A stretch of 64,000 nucleotides of DNA from Takakia lepidozioides (Eukaryota > Streptophyta > Takakiopsida > Takakiales > Takakiaceae): the NCBI GenBank assembly GCA_030704615.1, contig CM060734.1:52530042-52594041 (forward strand), read 5' to 3'. The notes under the pieces were generated by a model that worked only from the letters and a program-made list of their open reading frames with translations, did no database searches and was not told the origin of the DNA. The position numbers and the translations under genes were made by a program. Positions within the stretch are counted from its first letter, which is position 1. Each line of letters starts with the position of its first letter. Shown here piece by piece: positions 32,353-42,855 of this stretch.

Positions 32353-32709
32353 ATGGCGGGCCAGAAACAGATAACGTCGTTGAGCATATGCAATGGAGGA
32401 GTGCTTCAGCGGTTGGCCCGGCTGGGGCGGCGTAGGAAGGTGAGACACGAGATTACTATTGACGTGCTGCTTTGTGAATCAAGGACGATTGACCGGGTGA
32501 TCTACCCGCAGAAGGTTGACAAGGGGGGATGCGAGTTTGAGCCAGCACTGGAGAAGGTTGAGAGGGCATCGACGAGACGCGAGCAGCTTCGGCGGCTCGA
32601 CCTGAACAAGCACCTGAAGAAGCTTGAGAGGGAGAGATGCGCGAGATGCGACATGGCACAGAATCGTAGAATATCTTGTGAGGGGAACAGCGGGCCCGTT
32701 CACAAGTGA
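32353..32709 (+). CDS. Unrecognised 118-codon open frame
   Basis: The frame encodes a basic, Arg/Lys- and Glu-rich protein (for example LNKHLKKLERERCARC) with no domain I recognise and no signal peptide. It stands alone between two SPH modules. A longer frame on the opposite strand overlaps it, so chance is a real possibility. The minus-strand sequence at about 32900-33000 also resembles 41546-41600, a flank of another SPH relic. Confidence 0.2.
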   Translation: MAGQKQITSLSICNGGVLQRLARLGRRRKVRHEITIDVLLCESRTIDRVIYPQKVDKGGCEFEPALEKVERASTRREQLRRLDLNKHLKKLERERCARCDMAQNRRISCEGNSGPVHK

Positions 32710-33252
32710 CAGTGAAGTAGAAAATGCATGAAAACATATGAAACGTCTCTTCGTTGTGATCACCCATCCAATCACATCGCCTTCCGATCAGAACTTCCGG
32801 GACGGAAAAATTGAGCAGGTTCCAAAGTGGGCCCAAGAAAATGGGCTGCCGAGCTGCTTCACTGCTCATCTCATCGATAATCCAATTGGGAGATTGGGTG
32901 AAAGTGAAAGTGGAAGTGAAACTAAAGATATAACCTCCTAGGGCAGCCAGCACAAACACCAGGGAAAATTAAAAGAGTATGAAGTAGCTGAGCATAGACC
33001 CAGCATCTGTGATACTATCATAGAACTCCTGCGCTTGCTGACCTTTGGGTGAGGCTTCGTTGTTTAGTGATCCCCCCTCCCACCCCTTCCTGAAGTTCGG
33101 CATGCCTTCTGTACTTTTAGGGAAGCTTATAAACTGTTCCTAGCTGGCGCTCTTCTTCTCACCTCCCAGACTGTTTGCGCTTTATTGCTGTACTTCATCT
33201 TGGCCTCACCTACACCTGCTTCGGCGAATCTAGATTTTCTTCAGCTGCAGCG

Positions 33253-33702
33253 ATGGGCGAGCCGAAGATGAAGCTCGGAGTGACTGACATGGTTTGTGTT
33301 CTCTTCATACTGCAAGTATTCATGTTCCAGATCATGAGTTGTGAGGACGCCGAGCGCACCATCATCAACACCTTTTTGGAAAGGGACACAGTCAATATCG
33401 TCAATAGCCTCACGACGACAATTCAAGTCCATTGTGCCTCCGCAGACGATCGCCTTGGCTGGCATACGCTTGCTCCCTCCGAAGGTTGGGGGTTCGGGTT
33501 CACACAGAATATCTGGGGATCAACGTTGTTTGCATGCGATTTCCAGGCCCCTGGATTTCCAAAAACTCATTTTCCTGTATGGGCAGGTCGCAAGTACCAG
33601 TTACCCTGGATTTGCAAGGACTGTGTCTGGAATGTGTATATCAGTGGAATTGTCCTGAACGATTATGTTTATGAGTATCCTTGGGGTCAAATGTCGTTAT
33701 AA
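33253..33702 (+). CDS. S-protein homologue (SPH), MGE subfamily
   Basis: Intronless, 149 residues, starting MGEPKMKLG at 33253, the conserved start of this subfamily. Signal peptide MVCVLFILQVFMFQIMSC. Mature features: TIINTFLERD, VNIVNSL, VHCAS, RLGWHTL, WGFGFTQN, GSTLFACDF, FPKTHFPVW and CKDCVW, with all four core cysteines. A TATA-like TTATAAAC stands near 33128, about 125 bp upstream, unlike the other two MGE genes. Poly(A) signal AATAAA is at 33848-33853. It is followed at 36065 by a MASW gene, the same pair order as at 42409/62598. Function unknown. Confidence 0.92.
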   Translation: MGEPKMKLGVTDMVCVLFILQVFMFQIMSCEDAERTIINTFLERDTVNIVNSLTTTIQVHCASADDRLGWHTLAPSEGWGFGFTQNIWGSTLFACDFQAPGFPKTHFPVWAGRKYQLPWICKDCVWNVYISGIVLNDYVYEYPWGQMSL

Positions 33703-35636
33703 GTATGTCAATCTGTCTGGTCGCCTAGAGATTCCCTAGTCTGTCCTTGGAAGGGTTAATTGAAGGAATAAAACTGCTGTAGTACATATGGTCTGGGATC
33801 AACTGTCCTGCCACTGCGCTGGTTGATTTTGTACTGTACATATGATTAATAAAGCTGTATATGCAACACGTTCTTATTCGTGCTGTCAAATCCACTGTAA
33901 TTACTTGCAACAGGCTTGCATTGCTGCAAAGAGGCATGGATATAGAATCGTAGTGGGAAGGGTGACTTACTGTCACACGCTCTGTTAGGTGCCAGGAACT
34001 GCGAACCAGTTCTGAATAACAAGCAATTACTGCTAGAGTTTTGGTGAACCGATAGTTGCAGGTTGAGGCAAGCAAGCTCACATCGAGAAGACCATGGCTG
34101 TAACGGGCTTTTGAGCAGATCTGATTTCAGCTACCTAGATGATGTACATCGACGGCACGGTGTGGTGATTGGGTGGACCGGGAGAGCAGCCCGGTACTGT
34201 GCATATTGTAGAAAGCTAGGTTGCATGTGATAGAAATCTGAGTTGGTTTTCTTTGTAACAGGCTGTGGGCCTCGCTTATAACGAACAGAGGCTTTGAAAT
34301 CCCTGTGAATAACAACTCAGGCAAGCGCACATCTGACTGCCTGAAATCTGTCAGAATTGAACTAGGGAAAGAAAGGTTGATAACACGCTCTGATTATAGG
34401 AGTTTATCATAGTCTTTGTGACCCCATCATTTGCCGTCTTCCCACTTTTATTTATGTTTGGAGGAGAATGTTCTCACTTGTAGGTCAGAGTAGGTTGGAA
34501 GCATGCTCCAATATTTGTAGCCACATCAGAAAAGATCAATATTGCTAGCTAGACTGGTCAATTCCATTCACTTTGACAGTGTCTTGAATATATCATGAGT
34601 CTTGGCTCGTATGCCGGCTACAAAGCTTGTCTGGAAGCAAAGGACCTTAATTAGTCTGGGCCTTATTGTGGGTAGCGGCTGTTTCAAGTAAAGTTCTGCA
34701 CCAAGCGAGGCACCAAGCTTTCGGTAGACTCTGAAAGATTAGCAAAACATCACATTGTGGGGTGTGTGGATGGCATGCCTCACTGGCCGGTAGTGACAGC
34801 ATATTGGAGGTGATCGGATCATGAGTAGTCGTAACAACAGACAGCAAGATCACGACATGCATGACAGGGTCGGAAGCTCGTCGGAAGCCTTTCAATGACA
34901 AGTGACAGTGACAATTTCAGTGAAGCAAATGGTTGTAATTCCTGCCATGTTGTCCATCCCATCCGCTTTCGAAAGGAACGTCGTTAATTTGGACCATCTC
35001 ATGGAACCCAACATGTCAAGAGCGTGGAACACACAGCGAACGGACGGACGGACGGACGGACGGACGGACAGGTTGGGTCAGATACTGCTCATTTTCAATG
35101 CTACCGAATTCAGATAAATGCTGCTGAACATCGTTTTCTGTTTTCAGAAAAAAAAACCCAATTGATGTGATGGTGTGCAGGCAAGCCGCTGTCACCGGCC
35201 CCTTTACAGTTGTTAATTTCACTCGAATCCTTGAATTTACGTTAGGCCCCAGTGTTGGAAGGGTCCAGTTTTCCGTTCCTGGATGTCTTAGACGTGGGGC
35301 CTCAGTCCATGAATTGATATGGACACTTGGACTACCACAACACATGCACAAACCAAAACAAAACTAAAAAATGGTGGAGGTGACAATCAATCGTGACTGG
35401 CAGGTGCCAACCCAATAATTTCTCAGATCTTTTCTTCATGAATCCAATTTGTTTGACAGGAATACGACCCCTCCATGACCCCTTAGATATTTCCAGGAAC
35501 ACTCTCAAGACTCTGGATGGCTCGGTTGGTGTGGACTGTGGACAACTACAATTGTATGAAAAGCACTTCTGAAGCAGACTGAAGATCACTGTGCCAGTGT
35601 TGTTCCTGACTCACTTGTAAACTTCTAGTTATGTCG
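33703..35636. other. 3' flank of the 33.3-kb SPH gene, no gene seen
   Basis: It aligns in patches with the flanks after 28517 and 42855 (GGAGAATGTTCTC, GATGTCTTAGACGTGGGG, CCACAACACATGCA). It contains a CGGA microsatellite at 35040-35069 that the other copies lack. Confidence 0.55.
35040..35069. repeat. CGGA microsatellite
   Basis: About seven tandem copies of the tetranucleotide CGGA. Confidence 0.9.
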
Positions 35637-35710
35637 GTGGCAGAGGCAGCAGCTTCCGCCCCAGCGACTGCAGGATTTGCTAGAACTTAAGGAAACGTAA
35701 TTATGTCTTG

Positions 35711-35791
35711 GGTAACAGCCGCAGGTCGTCGGGCCCACCTCCAAAATCGCTCGAGAATCGCTCAGAAATATTCCCGGTTGCGGCCGTTACC
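35711..35791. promoter_or_regulatory. Inverted-repeat block in the promoter of the MASW gene at 36065
   Basis: GGTAACAGCCGCAG (35711-35724) faces TTGCGGCCGTTACC (35778-35791). The right arm is the exact complement of the consensus GGTAACGGCCGCAA; the left arm has two changes. Confidence 0.55.
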
Positions 35792-35930
35792 AAATTCGTG
35801 AAGGAAAGACGAGTGTCTCGCGCGGAGTCCGCTCGCACTGATCTGCAGAGCAAATTCTATAATTACGCTCAAAATATCAGAGTGCACGATTCCTCGGGGG
35901 CGCAGGCGGCAGCACTGCGGGCGTGGGTAG

Positions 35931-35938
35931 TATATAAA
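35931..35938 (+). promoter_or_regulatory. TATA box of the SPH gene at 36065
   Basis: TATATAAA in the block GGGTAGTATATAAACCGCGC, 134 bp before the ATG and shared with 62447-62454. Confidence 0.75.
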
Positions 35939-36064
35939 CCGCGCTGTGCTTCTCGTTCTTCTTCATTGGGAGGTCTCCTTCGCTGCTGCCACAGCGACTG
36001 GTTTCATTCTGAGATTCTGCCGTGGGTTCTCTTGTAGTGCGTTACTTGTTGCAGGTCAACAGCC

Positions 36065-36535
36065 ATGGCTTCCTGGACGCTGAAGCCCGGACTGGGCCAC
36101 ATTGTGTGTGCTCTCGTGGTGATAATACTACTAGGCAAGCAGGTACACTGTGAGGACACCGGGGTGGCTCTGCAGGGGCGAGTGCAGGGGTCTTCTCTCA
36201 TATCTCTCACTCCAGAGTGCACAGTACACATCTACAACGACCTAAAGGAGAACATTCAAGTCCACTGTGCTTCTGGAGATGATAGCCTTGGCTGGGTTAC
36301 AATTGTTCCGGGCCAGCTGTGGGGTTTTGGGTTCCATCAGAATTTTTGGGGAAGAACCCTATTTGCATGTGATTTTCAGGCTCCTGGCTATCCAAGTACT
36401 CATTTTCCCGTTTGGGCAGGCAACCAGTACGTTGAGATCTTCCCTTACTGCGCTAAGTGCACCTGGACCGTTATGACCAATGGCATCTACTTCGCAGCCA
36501 CTACCGTTCACTATAATTGGGGTGATCATTACTAA
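36065..36535 (+). CDS. S-protein homologue (SPH), MASW subfamily
   Basis: Intronless, 156 residues, starting MASWTLKPG. The signal peptide contains IVCALVVIILLG and ends KQVHC before ED. After cleavage comes a subfamily-specific stretch of about 20 residues (GVALQGRVQG, LTPEC) that adds a fifth mature cysteine. The common core follows: VHIYNDL, VHCAS, SLGWVTI, WGFGFHQN, GRTLFACDF, YPSTHFPVW and CAKCTW. A poly(A) signal lies at 36709-36714. This is the intact partner of the MGE gene at 33253. A secreted peptide role is inferred from the family only. Confidence 0.92.
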   Translation: MASWTLKPGLGHIVCALVVIILLGKQVHCEDTGVALQGRVQGSSLISLTPECTVHIYNDLKENIQVHCASGDDSLGWVTIVPGQLWGFGFHQNFWGRTLFACDFQAPGYPSTHFPVWAGNQYVEIFPYCAKCTWTVMTNGIYFAATTVHYNWGDHY

Positions 36536-36714
36536 GGTTTGTCTTTGACACATCCCTTACCAGTCATCCTAACTCCTTGAGCACCGGTTCCTAATTCAGA
36601 TAGTACCGAAGCAGTGAATATATTCCTTCAATCTATAAGAAAACAACAGCTCTCAATGAGAGGGACGCTCATGAAGATAAATCAACTCTGCCTGAATATC
36701 ATGTGATAAATAAA

Positions 36715-37836
36715 TCTCCACAATGGTCATGAATTTGATCAGCTATGTTGTGACAATCTACTCTATAGCGTGACATAGACACTGCCTTGAATATGTTTGG
36801 ATTGAAACTAGATTGCCAATAGAATGTACTCATTGCTAGACGTTGTTTGCCGTAGCCTTGTGGCCATTGACCTTGCAGCCAGTTTGAGCGGAACACAGAT
36901 TGCCAATAGAATCAAACTGAGAGCTAGGATGGACTAGATTACTATCTTGGTTGGAGCCACAGTTGTATGTTATTTTCATTTGGTCGATCATTACAATGCA
37001 AGCGATTGGCAAGAAAAGCATGGAGATGTGCAAATGAAGGTGATGAGGCCGGAGGTGGCTACTGCAACCGGATTGAGCGCGTAGGCCATACCTTGACGTC
37101 AAGTTGAGAGGGGGGCTGCACAGGAGATGGATGTGAATTTCTCTCTCAATCGCCGGCATGCTAGGCTAGTTTCGCAGATCACTAGTAAGCTCAGATGCTC
37201 CTGTGATAAAGGACGATGATGACAGATTACACATCGATAAGATGATCATGCATGTAAGCAGGTTGGGCGGACTGGACAGTGTATTCCAGGGTTGTACATA
37301 GTGTAGTTGGCGTAGAGATTCAGTCATAAAGTGTGACCCCACCTTCTCATCGGAAGGCAGTAGCCCTTCGGGGTCAAGTGACACCATGAGTCACTCTTGC
37401 TTCAGCAAGACTCCACATTTTCTTTTTCTTTTTCCTTTGGGTTTCGGAACACGATCTGAATAAGCAAATGGTCACCAATGAAGAAACTCATTAGGAAAAT
37501 GCAAATGATAAAAATTTAATATCCGGACGTCACGTGAATCTGGTTTGTAGTTGGATGTGACTCTGGGGAATCTTTTGTATGTCTGTCAATTTTCGTGGGA
37601 CAGGCGAGAAAAGTATCTGATTTAGTTGCACGACCTCCCAAACACAAGTGATCGAGATCGATGTAATGGGCCACAGCCGAAGTGCTGGGCCAAGCGCGCA
37701 TATAAACAATGCCTCTATGCTGTTCTTTCGCACTGCTCTAGGTACGCCTGCATTCTCCCGCCCCTAGCGAATTCATCTTCGGTTCGCTGGAAGATTGTTT
37801 GTAGACGAGTCAGAGTGAGAAGGTAGAACATCAGCC
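36715..37836. other. Intergenic stretch, no gene seen
   Basis: The part near 37030-37330 resembles the 3' flanks after 31260 and 63480 (GGAGGTGGCTACTGCA, GGGGGCTGCACAGGAGATGG). From about 37690 the sequence looks like the 5' UTR of the pseudogene that follows; a possible TATA box (CATATAAACAA) lies near 37699. Confidence 0.5.
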
Positions 37837-38317
37837 ATGATTGAGTGATCCAAGGTGAAGCCCGGGGTAGCCCACATAGTTTGTGCTCTCATATTGATGA
37901 TAGTGTTCGGGCAGGTACATTGTGACGACATCACCACCCCTCTGCGGGCTGCACCTTCTCTCGTTCATTTCACCCCCCATGGCTCAGTGAACATAATCAA
38001 CAACCTGGGCGAAAACGTTCAAGTCCATTAACAATATTGTGCCTCCAAAAACGATCAGCTTGGCTGGCATACACTTGTTCCCTCCCAGACATATGGTTTC
38101 GGGTTTTATGAGAATCTCTGGACTAGAACGCTTTTTGCATGTGATTTTCTGGCATCAGGGTATCCAGATACTCATTTTTCCTGTATGGATAGGCAGGTAC
38201 TACCAGTCTCCGTGGGACTGCCGAGATAGCATCTGGAGTGTTCGGCCGGATGGAATTCACTTGCTGACGGACAGGAAAGGCAGTCCTTGGTCCTACAACT
38301 GGGGCGTCCAACTGTAA
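37837..38317 (+). pseudogene. S-protein homologue pseudogene
   Basis: The ATG at 37837 is followed after two codons by an in-frame TGA. The rest still reads as an SPH signal peptide (VAHIVCALI, FGQVHC-DD), then VNIINNLG. A 9-bp insertion at about 38030 introduces a TAA just before the first core cysteine. Further on come QLGWHTL, YGFGF, TRTLFACDF, YPDTHF and a frame-shifted end caused by small insertions near 38168-38192. At least two stops and a frameshift prevent a product. The stretch after the signal peptide is as long as in the MASW genes but lacks their extra cysteine. Confidence 0.85.
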
Positions 38318-38696
38318 GGTTTGTCTTCGCATCATTCACTTCCCTTCGTCAGTTTTGATTGATGGAAAATACTTATGACGCCTTGTTGACAAGTTCAGAT
38401 TCAGATAGTAGCCCTACCGTTCAAGATTGAAGTCTAAATAAGTCTGTGCCGATCGACGACCAGAACGCTCGCAGAACGTTGGAATGAACAAGGAATGAAC
38501 TTGAGCTATCCAGGACGAGTAGGATGGGTATCACTACATTAGAGGAATCCGAGTCATCCGACACCATGGATGGTGATGGTGCAGAATATTTGTCACCTTA
38601 TTACCTTATTCCATAATTAGGTTAAAAATATCTAGAGGGCCTACCTTCCTTATCGGCCAAGATTGATATCATCGACGGAGGCTCGAGGGCCAGGAG

Positions 38697-38704
38697 TATA
38701 TAAA
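38697..38704 (+). promoter_or_regulatory. TATA box of the SPH gene at 38829
   Basis: TATATAAA in the same block as at 11348 and 27282, 132 bp before the ATG. Confidence 0.75.
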
Positions 38705-38828
38705 GCCCGCCATCTGCTGTTCATTTCATCTCATCGCACAGGTGCCTGATCTGTGTTTTGCTTTACTGTGTAATATAGCAGTTGCATCTCCCCACCAGAG
38801 GGGGAGGTTAGCAACTAGAGCAGGATCC

Positions 38829-39239
38829 ATGGCTGAGTCGAAGGTGAAAGCCGGGTTGCAGGTCCACATAGTTTGGGTGTTCCTGGTGATGATACTAATG
38901 GGGAAGGTACACTGTGATGACAACGTGAACATAGTCAACAACCTGGGGATAAGCCTTGTAGTCCATTGCGCCTCCAGGAACAGTGACTTACGCTGGCAGA
39001 CAATTGCTCGAGGACAGACTTGGGGTTTCGGGTTCACACAGAACATATGGGGAACCACATTGTTTGCATGTGATTTTCAGGCCTATGGCTATCCAAAAAC
39101 TCATTTTCCTGTATGGGCAGGTACCAGGTACACTAAGAAATATCTCTGGTTCTGCAGTCAGTGCTTGTGGACTGTTTCTTCCAGTGGCATGGAGTTGAAC
39201 GATTTTGCTTACCACTACAACTGGGGTGAACAGTCATAA
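38829..39239 (+). CDS. S-protein homologue (SPH), MAES subfamily
   Basis: Intronless, 136 residues, starting MAESKVKAG at 38829. Signal peptide to about GKVHC-DD. Core: VNIVNNLG, VHCAS, then DLRW where all the others have DLGW, WGFGFTQN, GTTLFACDF, YPKTHFPVW and CSQCLW. The four core cysteines are present. It differs from the copies at 11479 and 26750 by about thirteen and ten residues. The Gly-to-Arg change in the otherwise invariant LGW motif may affect folding. Poly(A) signal AATAAA is at 39501-39506. It lies upstream of the MGE gene at 42409 in the same orientation. Function unknown. Confidence 0.92.
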   Translation: MAESKVKAGLQVHIVWVFLVMILMGKVHCDDNVNIVNNLGISLVVHCASRNSDLRWQTIARGQTWGFGFTQNIWGTTLFACDFQAYGYPKTHFPVWAGTRYTKKYLWFCSQCLWTVSSSGMELNDFAYHYNWGEQS

Positions 39240-39603
39240 GGTAATTGTCTTACCAGTTTCTCTAGTAACAGTCACTGAATGCGAAATTCTGTTCTTTGTA
39301 ATCTAGGGGCCAAGTATGTGAGTCCAGTTCTGGTTGTTCAGAGAACTGATTGAATCCGTGCAATATTGTGCAGACGGGTGTTGACAATGATAATCACAGC
39401 TGCAGACAGAAGAGTTTACTACTCAGCTGCTGCTCTGCAAGTGACAGTCCCTGCGGTATGACCTAGTGCAGATGATTATGGATCTGAGATTGAATGGATT
39501 AATAAAACTGTTATGTACAATTCAAGCTGGAAAACATTTTGGCCCCACTTGAAATGTTTTTGTGCATAGTCTACAGACATACAAAATGATGTGTATGCAA
39601 CTT

Positions 39604-40215
39604 ACTCCACCTTTTCTTGGACAATTCATATTCTCTTACATCGATTCCTCCTTTCTTCATTCGTCGCTTCGTTCCATCAATGAATGCTAATTCGAGGCAG
39701 GCCCATCTACTGATCCAGTATATATATTCATCGATACAGCTATGTACCCATCCATAAACATAGGAGTATTCTATATATACACGAGTACGTCCACGTGCTG
39801 TCAACACCCTAGGCTGATCTGCAGGAGTTGCAGAAGAGGAGCTAGAGAGCCTGGAAAACTAGCTACCCATGCTTGTATTCTTGGACTGGAGCTACCCATA
39901 TCCGAGGTTGGTCCATAGGCACAGATCTGCATACATAAGGCCGCATCTAGGTACCCAATCTACAGGCAGAGATACACTAGCGGAACCTGAATTTTTCCCG
40001 TGTTACTAAGGGAGACCAACTTGAGAATCTATAGTCTGTAGACAGGGGAGCACTGCCCTAGAATCAAAGACTAGAAGCTCATCCAGGCTTGCAGCTGGTC
40101 CTACTTCTCCTGCTACGGAGTCAAATCCAGGTGACAGTGATACAGGTTGTATCATTAAAATAGACACCGTGATTCCCATAAGATTTTTGTGTACGCCCTG
40201 CGATAACTCTACACA
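39604..40215. mobile_element. Unclassified block of about 600 bp absent from the paralogous copies
   Basis: The flanks before 39604 and after 40215 are contiguous in the copies at 12 kb and 26 kb, apart from about 25 bases. On the minus strand it contains TAGGGTGTTGACAGC, which could be an LTR start, but I see no second repeat or target duplication. It may be a retroelement fragment. Confidence 0.45.
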
Positions 40216-40544
40216 ATTTGTATGCAACGGTGTCTTCAAACTGACTTGTGCTTCCAAAATGAAGAATGTGTATGCAACAATATAACCTGCGCTTAAATCA
40301 ATACTAAAATGCATATCTGGACCTTGGCATTTTACATGTCCACACTCCACACCATTTCAAACCAAATGTTTTACACACTTGGACCCTCAGATAATAGCAA
40401 TTCTGTGGAATTGGCCAACTCTGCTTTGAACCACCCACCACTTACTTGCAAGACCCTAAATCTGGCCTTAAGTTAGGCTAGATCAAGTATCACTGCAAAT
40501 TAATATTATATCAGAGAAACTAATATTTGACATTATCTACAATT

Positions 40545-40705
40545 AGAAGGACAGCCTGGCCATGATGGCCTCCTTCCTTATAGTGCCTCCTTCCTTCGGT
40601 TAGCCGTGGGTGACGTTCAACATACACCTTTGTGGCGTTGAACCCACGACCACTTATAAGGGGGCTTTGTGTAGTAACCACTAGGCCAGCATCTGTTCAA
40701 TGGAT
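40545..40705 (-). repeat. tRNA-derived SINE, copy in the 3' flank of the 38.8-kb SPH gene
   Basis: The minus strand shows the box-A-like GGCCTAGTGGTTACTA and a box-B-like GGGTTCAA, in the same position as the two paralogous copies. Confidence 0.6.
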
Positions 40706-41636
40706 GCTTCATCCATTTGAGTAATATAAACATGAGATATTTAGACTGGTTATATAATAGTTAATGATTGTGTTGTGGTTCAGATCCAGACCAACCAAGG
40801 CCATTTATAGTGACCGGTTGATGGGAATCTATTGTTCATATGGTTTGCCAGAGAATAGTATCCAACCTTTGCAAATATCTAAGGGGTCATCTTTTGAATT
40901 TCCTCTTTGGAAATTAATGCAGTTGCCTGTCACTGTAACTCAGCCCCAGCCAGGGTCCATCCATATGAACAATGTTCCTATCGAAAGCGGATGGGATGAA
41001 TATACATGTGGGGTCAGCACTCGGTCAGCACGAACAGGCGTTAGCTGATACATGTAATATGATTTATAAAACTGTCACTTGTCGAAGGATCCCCTTCAAT
41101 ATACATGAAAAATTCTGTCTTACTCATCGGCTCTATCTGCTATCCAGTATTGGGGCCAACTTTCTTGTAGAACAGACTGGAATTACAGACTAGGGTAAAT
41201 AGATATAATCCTACACTAGTGGTTATGAGAGGATTGTTCACCTATGCCTGTAGTTGTGGCCAAAAACATTAGTGTCCATTGGAATCAATCTGCTGTCCTC
41301 TCTTTGCTAGTGCTTAGCCTTATTTCAAAAATAGTAAAAACTGAAACTGCCCAACAGATATCCAGATTTCAAAATTGTTGGTGCAGTTTCTTGAGTCAAT
41401 ACTGGGGAGTGGGAGTGGGAGTGGGAGTGGGGATCAATATCTAGACAATGAAGCCTCACCCACAAAGGTTAGCAAGCGCTGGGGTTTTAGGATATGCAGT
41501 ATAAACCATGCAGCCTAGAGCTGCAGACAGCCTATGCTGAGCCTATGCCTACTTCATACTCTTTTGCCCTATTTGTGCTGGCTGCCCTAGGAGAGTTCAT
41601 CTTAATTAGCTTCAGTTTGGGTTTCTTTGCATCAGT

Positions 41637-41722
41637 GGCTGAGTGCAATGTCATCATGAAGCCTAGGGTGGCCCACTTGGATGTAAGTTTGCTCTATTAA
41701 TGATGGTAATGGTGGGGCAGGT
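41637..41722 (+). pseudogene. Faint relic of an SPH signal-peptide region
   Basis: ATGAAGCCTAGGGTGGCCCAC at 41656 resembles the start of the pseudogene at 37837 (AAGCCCGGGGTAGCCCAC). A hydrophobic run and GGGGCAGGT follow, as before VHC in the intact genes, but with stops at the end. No core domain remains downstream. Confidence 0.45.
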
Positions 41723-42408
41723 CGGCCTCTGAAGTGAATCTCAATAGCGTCAATACACCTTGCACGGACATATATGATAGTACTGTTGCGTGGTCTCCTA
41801 AGGGAGGAGCAAGGGGGAGCCAGAAAAAATTATGGGCTTGTTACCTCACCAATAGCGAGCCAATAGCACTCTTAGACACTTACTGTATCCAATCAAATTA
41901 GGGAGGAGTTCCAACCTTGACCTTGCAGCTAGTTAAATATAATTCTTTTGCAACCTTGGGCTTCCCGACATGGCCAAATGCAACTATCACACTAAGGCCT
42001 CCTGTCATTGTCATTGTCTCATGATGGGTGTTTCAGAGAATCAACCTTACTTCTCCCAACCATGAACTCCATGGATCTCCTCTTCATCTATTAATTAAGT
42101 TAACTAATCGCTGCGGCTTGCCATCGACTGATGATTATGCTTAGTGCTACCAAATCACCTCTAGGAAAGTTCCGTCTTCAACTGGTTGAGCTAGAGGTCC
42201 CACCCCTTGTCTTAAAGAAGATTTCCCCCATCGCTTAAAGCAGCTGCAGACTGGTGACACTGGCGCAGGGTGCCTTTGGGAGTAGACAAACATTCGTAGC
42301 TGGCGCTCTTCTTCTCACCTCCCAGGCTATTTGTGCTTGCTTTGCTATGACTTCATCTTAGCCTCACCTACACTTCCTTTGGCGGAGTCTAAATTCTCTT
42401 CAGCAGCG

Positions 42409-42855
42409 ATGGGCGAACTAAAGATGAAGCTGGGAGTGACTTACATGGTTTGTGTTCTCTTCATACTGCAGGTATTCATGTTTCAGATCATGAATTGTGA
42501 GGACACCGAGCGCACCATCATCGACACCTTTATGGAAAGGGATACAGTCAACATCGTCAACTACCTCTCGACCACAATTCAAGTCCATTGTGCCTCAAGA
42601 GACGACCGCCTTGGTTGGCATACACTTACTCCCTCCGAATATTGGGGGTTTGGTTTCACACAGAATATCTGGGGATCAACGTTGTTTGCATGTGATTTCC
42701 AGGCCCCTGGATTTCCACAAACTCATTTTCCTGTATGGGCAGGTTTTACTTACCATTTACCCTGGTTTTGCAAGAACTGTATCTGGAGTGTGTATCCCAC
42801 TGGGATTTTCCTGAACGAGTATGTTTTTGTATATCCTTGGGGTCAAATGTCGTAA
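42409..42855 (+). CDS. S-protein homologue (SPH), MGE subfamily
   Basis: Intronless, 148 residues, starting MGELKMKLG at 42409. Signal peptide MVCVLFILQVFMFQIMNC. Core: TIIDTFMERD, VNIVNYL, VHCAS, RLGWHTL, WGFGFTQN, GSTLFACDF, FPQTHFPVW and CKNCIW, with all four cysteines. It is close to the product of 28068-28517 along its length. Poly(A) signal AATAAA is at 43004-43009. No TATA box is obvious. Its MASW partner is displaced to 62598 by the LINE with its nested transposons. Function unknown. Confidence 0.92.
   Translation: MGELKMKLGVTYMVCVLFILQVFMFQIMNCEDTERTIIDTFMERDTVNIVNYLSTTIQVHCASRDDRLGWHTLTPSEYWGFGFTQNIWGSTLFACDFQAPGFPQTHFPVWAGFTYHLPWFCKNCIWSVYPTGIFLNEYVFVYPWGQMS

Larger units (their letters stand above)
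38600..41550 (+). repeat. Right arm of the long inverted duplication carrying an SPH gene
   Basis: It matches 24444-27400 in reverse. The copies share promoter, gene, 3' flank, SINE and a GGGAGT hexamer run at 41404-41432. The main difference is the block at 39604-40215, which is absent from the left arm. Confidence 0.8.
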
